Shown here: positions 16,763 through 22,646 of the stretch, piece after piece | How positions within the stretch are numbered: position 1 is the first letter of the stretch | Layout: every line of letters begins with the position of its first letter | Notes under the pieces: generated by a model | Seen by the model: only the letters and a program-made list of their open reading frames with translations | Database searches by the model: none | What the model was told of the DNA's origin: nothing | Translations under genes and position numbers: made by a program | Source: Selaginella moellendorffii | Taxonomy: Eukaryota; Streptophyta; Lycopodiopsida; Selaginellales; Selaginellaceae | Reading direction: 5' to 3' | Assembly (NCBI RefSeq): GCF_000143415.4 | Contig: NW_003314370.1 | Span: 341,298 to 363,943 of the forward strand | Length of the DNA stretch: 22,646 nt

Positions 16763-19366
16763 TCACCAGAAGTTGGCACAGGAGCACTTGCCATCGCCAA
16801 AGACGTGAAACCTGCTTGAATCTCTGCAGAGTATACGTCTCGCTTCCATGGCGGAGACCGCGCAGAAGACGAGATGGCAGTCATCACAAACCCGGAGGTT
16901 CTTTATGATGCGCACTGTTCCTCCCGGACGAGTGTTCAGCAGCGCACACGCAAGAGCCAGCTTCTCACTGTGTCCACAGAGCGCGTCCTCTTTTGCCTCG
17001 TCACAAATGTTGTGGTGGGAGACGCTAGCGAGATGAGCGACGTAGCCGGCTTCTTTCTTGATCCTCGCCATGGTTTTCTTGAGCAAAGCTTTGATCTCCT
17101 CCCCTTGAGGATGATGGCTTGTATCACCCGCACTGAACCTGTGAACTACGCCTCTAGGATCTGTCCACCAGCTCTGTCCTTGCCGTCGTAAAACCCGAGC
17201 ACTCGTTCTCATCGTCTCGATCTTAGATTGCTCCTCCCACATTCCCAAGCTTCCATAGATGCTTCCCATGAGCATGTAGCCTGCGACGTCCCGGTCGTCC
17301 AGCTCCATCAGGGACTCAAAGGCCAGCTTCCCAACTTCCAAGTTCTTCCACTTCTTGCATGCCCCCAAGAGCGTCATCCAGGCCACGGGAGTTTTCCTGT
17401 AAGGCATGGCCTTGACCATATCCAGCGCCTCGCTGAGCTTGTTTGTTCGTGCCAAAGTATCTATCATGCAGTGGTAGTGCTCGATACCAGGCTCGATCGA
17501 GTACCTGGACCGCATGGCTTCAAAGTAGCGTCTTCCTCTCTCGACTAGACCAGCATGGCTGCACGCTGTTAACAGGCAAAGAAACGTTATACCGTCCGGA
17601 AGTACGTTCTCTTCCTGCATCGCTTGAAAGAGCTGGAATGCGTACCTGGTATTTCCTTGGCGGCTGTAGCCGGCCAGCAACGCAGTCCAGGCTATGGTAC
17701 TCCGCACGTCCGTGGAGACGAAGCTTTCTTCCGCTTCACCTACGTTGCCGCATTTCCCAAAAAAATCCACGATGCCAGTGCTCACGGCGTGCTCCTTTTC
17801 GAACCCAGCTTTATAGATCTCCCCGCATACGTATTTCCCAGCTTCCAAAGATGCAAGTCCCGCACAGGCCTTGAGTACTGCTATGAAAGTTACCGAGTCC
17901 GGAGTGCAGCCATCCTCCCGCATTCTCATGAAGAGCTCCAAAGAAGAGTCGGCTTCACCGCTTTCGACATATCCCAGGATCAGGGCGTTCCAAGTGACCA
18001 GGCAGCGAACGGGGAGCTTGTCAAACACGCTCTGAGCTTGTGCCAGGCCTCCACAGTTCGTGTACATGTCGATCAAGCTGCTGGCTATGAAATTGTCTGT
18101 CTCGTAATCATAAGCAGCAGCTTGAGAGTGAATAGCGCTCCCCTTCTCCAGCACACCTTGTTTAGCAGCCTTTCCGTCGAGCTGAGTGGCATCCTCGTTC
18201 GCAGCAAGCCAAGTGCAAGCCTTGAGTGCAACGAGAAAGGTGACACGATTTGGAGAACACAGAGCTTCTTGCTGCATGAGCTCGAAGAGCCTCAAACCCA
18301 ATCCTGCCTTCCCGTTTTCCACGTAACCCATCAGCAACGAGTTCCAAGATACCACAGTCTGCCACCTTGTCCTGTCGAAAGCTCTTCGAGCATCCAGAAT
18401 GCTTCCACAGCTCGCATACATATCCACCAGACTGTTCCCGACAAACGTATCGAGCTCGCATCCAATCTTCAGCGCTTCAGAGTGAACAGCCATGCCTTTC
18501 TCCAAGGCATTCATCTTCACAGCCTCTCCTTCAACCAGCCTTCCATTTTCCTTCGCCGCCAAGCTCGCGCAAGCTTTAAGTGCCGCGAGGATCGTAACTC
18601 GGTTTGGCTCACAGATCCCTTCTTCTCGCATCGAGTCCAAAAGTTCCAGAGCTAGATCACCACCGCCATTCTCTGCGTACCCCAGCATCAGTGCGTTCCA
18701 CGAGACAACACTGCGAGTGACCATCTTATTGAAAACCTGGCGAGCCATTCTCAAGCTTCCACACTTGGCAAACATGTCGATGGCACAGTTCTCCACGAAA
18801 GTATCCCTGTCGTAGCCAGCTTTCGCTGCCCTGGAGAAGATCTCCAAGCCTTTCTCCAGAGACTCTACCTTGACTACCTTTCCATCTACGAGCTTTCCAT
18901 CCTCCTTGGCCGAGAGCAACGAGCAGCCCTTGATAGCAGCCACAAAAGCTCGAGAGTTTGGCAAGCATCCTGTAAATTCCATCCTATGGAACAAATCCAA
19001 GCTCTCCTCAGCTTGCCCGTTCTCGGCATAGCCCAGCATCAATGCCGTCCAGGACACCACATTCGGAGAAGAAATGTGCTCGAAGACGCTGCGAGCATCG
19101 GCCATGCTTCCAGATTTCGCGTACATGTCGACTAGAGTGCTGGCGATGTAGATGTCGGCGATCATCCCACTCTGGATTGCGTGATCGTGCATCTTCCTCC
19201 CGAAATCGAGCTCCTCTGTGCTGGCGCATGCCTTCAATCCGGCAAGAAGCGCACTGGCACTCTCCGGCTCGCATCGCTGCTGCTGGATATTTCTTGTTCC
19301 AATGCGATAGCTCCGAAAGAAGGACGACTTACATGATCTGCTGATGAGACGGCAACGCCAGAGCAT
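16763..19366 (-). CDS. DYW-class pentatricopeptide repeat protein, intronless, organelle RNA editing factor
   Basis: One frame of 867 codons without intron. Residues 1-30 are Arg/Ser-rich with few acids and fit a mitochondrial or plastid presequence. PLS-type PPR repeats run from about 36 to 655, with recurring LVDMYAKCG, VVSWNALMLGYAENG and PNRVTFLAALKACASLA type segments. An E region follows (about 660-733), then a DYW deaminase domain (about 734-867). The deaminase zinc site is present: His799-Ser-Glu801 and Cys827-x2-Cys830-His831. The second zinc site ends Cys861-Ser-Cys863. The C-terminus is Asn-Phe-Trp instead of Asp-Tyr-Trp, and the PG box lacks its proline (RRQGQSW). By family knowledge such proteins bind a specific organelle transcript and convert C to U. 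Three repeats carry an extra 17-18 residue segment. Confidence 0.95.
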   Translation of the reverse strand: MLWRCRLISRSCKSSFFRSYRIGTRNIQQQRCEPESASALLAGLKACASTEELDFGRKMHDHAIQSGMIADIYIASTLVDMYAKSGSMADARSVFEHISSPNVVSWTALMLGYAENGQAEESLDLFHRMEFTGCLPNSRAFVAAIKGCSLLSAKEDGKLVDGKVVKVESLEKGLEIFSRAAKAGYDRDTFVENCAIDMFAKCGSLRMARQVFNKMVTRSVVSWNALMLGYAENGGGDLALELLDSMREEGICEPNRVTILAALKACASLAAKENGRLVEGEAVKMNALEKGMAVHSEALKIGCELDTFVGNSLVDMYASCGSILDARRAFDRTRWQTVVSWNSLLMGYVENGKAGLGLRLFELMQQEALCSPNRVTFLVALKACTWLAANEDATQLDGKAAKQGVLEKGSAIHSQAAAYDYETDNFIASSLIDMYTNCGGLAQAQSVFDKLPVRCLVTWNALILGYVESGEADSSLELFMRMREDGCTPDSVTFIAVLKACAGLASLEAGKYVCGEIYKAGFEKEHAVSTGIVDFFGKCGNVGEAEESFVSTDVRSTIAWTALLAGYSRQGNTRYAFQLFQAMQEENVLPDGITFLCLLTACSHAGLVERGRRYFEAMRSRYSIEPGIEHYHCMIDTLARTNKLSEALDMVKAMPYRKTPVAWMTLLGACKKWKNLEVGKLAFESLMELDDRDVAGYMLMGSIYGSLGMWEEQSKIETMRTSARVLRRQGQSWWTDPRGVVHRFSAGDTSHHPQGEEIKALLKKTMARIKKEAGYVAHLASVSHHNICDEAKEDALCGHSEKLALACALLNTRPGGTVRIIKNLRVCDDCHLVFCAVSAMEARRILCRDSSRFHVFGDGKCSCANFW

Positions 19367-19765
19367 GAGATCGGGGTCATCGCGGCCAGGAAGCCGGGAA
19401 TCTCAAGCGCATTCTCTCAAGAACCCTAAAATATGTAGGTCCATTTTCCTTCCAGATGCCGCGATTGAAGTGTTCTTTGAGATACTTTGGAACTGTCTTC
19501 CTGCTCAGCATCACCGGCAGGGAAAAAAACTCCGGGGAACTTGGAATGGAGTCTCATAGTCTCATTTCCGGCAGCAAAGGTGCTAATGAAGTCTAGTCAT
19601 TGCAGAATCTTGGAAGAACAGCGCAAACGTTTTTGTAGATTCCTTTTCTCTTTTCTCTTATTTTTGTCTCTTGTCCAGGCCAAGTCGAAAACTATGGTTT
19701 CCCAATCGTGAGCTGGACTTCATCGCGGATATGAATCGAGTCGATCCTGTGAAAGCGGCAAGTAG
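19367..19765. other. Intergenic, 5' flank of the PPR gene
   Basis: No gene is supported. An AACCCTAAA telo-box lies at 19422-19430, about 56 bases upstream of the PPR start. Open frames here show no family features. Confidence 0.5.
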
Positions 19766-19849
19766 TTGAAACCAAGAGAGCTCGCGACGAGCAAAGCATG
19801 GAGATCGATTCGGCTACGTAGGCATCACTTCGCTGGCTTTCTCGAAAGT

Positions 19850-20181
19850 GAGCCACGGGCCGAGAGGCTATGGCGCTTCCAGCAGCAGCGACGAAGGAAT
19901 GCAAGAGTTCTCACAAAATCGAGCATGTACGCGAGGTACGAGCCTTGCTGGGTGTTTGATGCCATGGAGCACCACGATGTTTTTCTCTGGACAGCTCTCA
20001 AGCACGGCTACTCCAAGAACGGCCAGGGAGAAGTGACTTTGGAGCGCTTCTCGCAGATTTTCTCTGGACAGCGCTCATGCTCACCGACTCCAAGAATGGC
20101 CAGGGAGACGTGGCTTTGGAGCTGATGCTGCTACTCGCAAGGCAGTGCTGTCTGAATTCTCGTGCTCAAGGTCCTTGCTAG
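19850..20181 (+). pseudogene. PPR protein fragment, broken by a 77-base tandem duplication
   Basis: Plus-strand frame 19919-20050 reads MYARYEPCWVFDAMEHHDVFLWTALKHGYSKNGQGEVTLE in short blocks typical of a plant PPR repeat (MYA, VFDAM, WTAL, GYSKNGQ). The segment at 19981-20046 recurs at 20058-20123, a shift of 77 bases. Because 77 is not a multiple of three, the second copy is read in another frame (FLWTALM, SKNGQGDVALEL) until a TAG at 20179. No start, further repeats or C-terminal domain are seen. It is oriented away from the intact PPR gene and is probably a remnant of a related copy. Confidence 0.7.
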
Positions 20182-20296
20182 CTTGGCTGCAAAGGCAGGA
20201 AAATCGGTGGAAAAGTGGTGAAGAGAAGAAGAGTCATTTCGCACCAAGAGATTTGGATAACTTTGTGAAGAGCTTGGAACTTTGAAACAAAGTTGG

Positions 20297-20330
20297 CCTC
20301 AGGCTCAGAGTACAGAGCTTGAGCCTGAGG
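20297..20330. repeat. Perfect 10-base inverted repeat
   Basis: CCTCAGGCTC (20297-20306) and GAGCCTGAGG (20321-20330) are separated by 14 bases. It lies after the PPR remnant. Function unknown. Confidence 0.7.
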
Positions 20331-20394
20331 GATATTCCTGTTCCAAGTTCTCTTTTCTTTTTAACGGCCTGTTGACCCTGAAATCAGTTCAACC

Positions 20395-20426
20395 AGAGAT
20401 AGGGTTTCACAGAGATAGGGTTTCAC
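20395..20426 (+). repeat. Two direct copies of a 16-base unit with a telomere-like core
   Basis: AGAGATAGGGTTTCAC occurs twice back to back without change. The core AGGGTTT resembles the plant telomeric unit but is not an array. Confidence 0.85.
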
Positions 20427-20429
20427 ATG

Positions 20430-21770
20430 CTTGAGTAGTAAGTGGTAATTCTCTTATTGTCTAAAGTAATTTTTATTTTTACCTTTCTATATTGTACAAC
20501 ATGAGTATGAAGAAAAAGAAAGAGAAACTTTGGTGGAGGGAAAAGACCAAGAACAACAAGAAAGAACTTACATGCAATAAGATAAAAATGTAAAGGATTA
20601 AAAAAAAGTATAGTTTTATATTAAATTAGTTACTTGTCTTCGAATAAGCTAAAGACTAACCATTATTTGTAAATAGATGTCTAGAAAGATGATGGAATAA
20701 GGAAGGAAGCTTTGCTAAAAAAATTCTTCAAAAGGCATAAAAAACAAAATATCAAAAAGAATGACAAAGAAGAGTAAGAAATTGCTATTACACCTTAGCA
20801 AAAGAAAAAGGATAAAAACTTGAAATTAAAAATGGAGAATAAAGTTATAGGTGATAAAGCAAATGACTAAATAGTTTTTAAGCCAAATGAAAAGCTAAAA
20901 ATTAATTGCTAAATGCAAGAAAATGCAAAATGCAAAAGAACAAATGTAACTTATATGAGTTAGGATATTTTGAAGTTCTGTTCTAACTTGGATTTTTCCA
21001 TCTGGAAAGCACTTCTACAAAGTATGAAAGCTTATAATTAGATTTATAGTAAGTTCTTCGAAGAAAAATTTAAAAAAACTAATACATACATAAGTATTTT
21101 GAGCTATGTTTGAAAAGTAGTTTATGAGGCTCATCCATTATAAAGAGATAATTGTCAAAAAGCTAACACTTATTGATATAGCTTATAGCCAAAAATCATA
21201 ACAAATACCATTAATTATTTACCATTAATTTATTTTAGTCATCTAGTGGTGGGAGATAAGTCAGGTTTAGGGTGAGGGCATTTTATAGAGCTTCTTGGAA
21301 GGTGAAAGCAATAGTGTTGAAAGGGAGTTAGAGATTAGCTACTTTCCAAAACAATAGAATTTGATTTAGTTTGTGGAAATTTCTCCTCTTTTTTCCTAAA
21401 TTTTAGGTTTATTTTGTTGGTAGCCACTTGAAATGTGATTTGATTCATGCATGTGCTAGATGCCATGCCACTAGAGGAGCAACTCATTTACATTCTTTCC
21501 CAATTAATGGTGATTACTAGTTCTAGCAGTGGTGGCAGCAATCAATTGTAGCTCGCCACTGACATTTCGCCTGGAGCAATAAAGATCCACTCTTGATCAA
21601 GGTGACCACTATATTTTTTTTTCTTCGTTTTTTTCATGGTCATAAAACTTCTTTGCAACTAAGTTTGGCATCTATATTATTACTTCTTTTCTCCTATTTT
21701 TCTTTCTTTCTCCTGCTTCTATCTTTTATTTACTTCTTCTTCCTCTTTTATTTTGTCCTAGCACTAGAAT
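20430..21770. other. AT-rich region without a recognisable gene
   Basis: The sequence is AT-rich with many purine-rich runs (A/G on the plus strand, about 20500-20960). I see no protein family, no tRNA-like cloverleaf and no clear repeat ends. A Phe/Leu-rich frame around 21600-21760 comes from T-rich low-complexity sequence. Confidence 0.5.
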
Positions 21771-22153
21771 TATTCTTTCTCTTGGATGATACTATTGCTC
21801 TAATCAATTTTTGCACAGATCAATTGTCAGCAAGAAAATTAGAGGAGGCATTCTAGTTTTGTGAAATTTTATCACCCATCTTTGACTTTGTGAAACATGT
21901 AAGACAAAAACTAGAGGATGTAAATAATAGATACTTCCAATGGATGGCATAAAAAATAGTCAAGGAATTATTTAGAAGGCAAGTCAGTTTTGAAGTGGCT
22001 ATTGTGGTTGTAGCACAAGAGCATGGAGGTAAACACAACACTTGTTATTCTTGCCAAGCTATGAAAGAAACAATAGAAGCAACTCTGAAAGTTTATCAAA
22101 CTTCACAAATAACATTAGATTATTATCCATGTAAAAAAGAATGTAAGAAATGA
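21771..22153 (+). pseudogene. Decayed coding-like stretch, family not recognised
   Basis: One frame continues through 127 codons with only two internal stops (TAG 21854, TAA 21950) before the TGA at 22151. The product is protein-like: LDDTIALINFCTDQLSARKL, then FDFVKHVRQKLEDVNNRYFQW, then KIVKELFRRQVSFEVAIVVV. It ends with EHGGKHNTCYSCQAMKETIE and later YYPCKKECKK, giving paired cysteines that could bind metal. Absence of indels and few stops suggest recent decay, or an exon with misread borders. A transposable-element origin is possible given the AT-rich surroundings. I cannot name it. Confidence 0.4.
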
Positions 22154-22646
22154 CACTTCCAAGCCTAAAAAATGCTATGATTGCACATAATTTACTATCT
22201 TTAGTCTTGAGCTCAACCAAAGAATAAGGACAACTAAAAGAATTAACAACATAGGCTTATAGACTCACAAATAGAAATATCATTCTTCTTTAGTTCTTTG
22301 TTTGGCCAAAAGATGGAGAGAAATCAAATGTACAAACCCAAAACCTATAGAGTGACATTTCTTTTCATTTCTTCCTCTCTTTGAGGCTTGATAGTTCTTT
22401 TAGTTATGTTGTACGTTAGATTTTAAAAGTGCATCTTAGATAACAAGTCTTTTTCATTGGTTTGAGATTCCAACTTTAGGCATTTGAAGCTTGACATCTT
22501 AGAGTTTTTGGACTTACAACAAGAAAATCATTCACTTTAATTCTTTAACCCTAAACCCTAAACTAGATATAATCCTTTGAGCACCTGTGCTCCATGTATG
22601 TATGTATGTATGGACCGGCTCAGTCTCTCCGGTTTTCTTTGCTTTT
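22154..22646. other. AT-rich right flank with a telo-box
   Basis: No gene is seen. AACCCTAAACCCTAAAC lies at 22547-22563, two plant telomere-type units as found in telo-boxes of plant promoters, and (ATGT)n at about 22593-22612. A promoter for a gene beyond the window is possible. Confidence 0.4.

Noticed and set aside
17228-18815. Several plus-strand frames up to 343 codons opposite the PPR gene
   Set aside because: Long antisense frames arise from repetitive PPR codons; the minus-strand frame has full PPR and DYW motifs.
21593-21760. Phe/Leu-rich possible membrane protein
   Set aside because: The hydrophobic run is encoded by T-rich low-complexity sequence and no intact gene surrounds it. 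Only the part after 21771 looks protein-like.
22547-22563. Interstitial telomere array
   Set aside because: Only about two units are present, which is typical of a promoter telo-box and not of telomeric DNA.

Overview
The window looks like nuclear DNA of a land plant, most likely a lycophyte of the Selaginella type. This is an inference from three things: the gene families present (a DYW-class PPR editing factor, an XTH, a BIG BROTHER-type RING-H2 ligase, a DUF-rich F-box protein and an HMG-CoA lyase), introns of only about 50-130 bases, and very tight gene spacing. No organism-specific marker was tested.

Left part (1-3340): a single-exon F-box gene on the minus strand and an eight-exon HMG-CoA lyase gene on the plus strand diverge from a 338-base intergenic region. 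The lyase has two 5' exons that supply an organelle-targeting leader.

Middle part (3341-13205): a block of about 1.1 kb carrying two small secreted 12-cysteine peptide genes occurs twice in the same orientation (3424-4506 and 11788-13090). Exactly between the copies lies a 7.2-kb composite mobile element, 4577-11787. It contains a decayed Helitron Rep-helicase gene (one frameshift, 17 in-frame stops), a typical Helitron 3' end (16-base hairpin followed by CTAG and T), a captured fragment of an A1 aspartic protease gene with its intron, a long fold-back and degenerate tandem repeats. A 14-base sequence of the 3' hairpin recurs inverted at the left edge. Removing the element would rejoin (TA)n to TATAGAGAG, which is the sequence seen upstream of the left block, so the insertion site can be reconstructed.

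Right part (13206-19366): a four-exon XTH gene (plus) converges on a seven-exon BIG BROTHER-related E3 ligase (minus, with a GC-AG intron). A short basic hypothetical ORF (minus) and an intronless 867-residue DYW PPR gene (minus) follow.

Far right (19367-22646): a broken PPR fragment, then AT-rich sequence with one decayed coding-like stretch that I cannot assign.

The single-copy genes do not form a pathway. The biologically connected unit is the peptide gene pair, its duplication, and the mobile element and microsatellites that separate the copies. All splice sites were read by eye and checked only by reading frame, consensus and family similarity.
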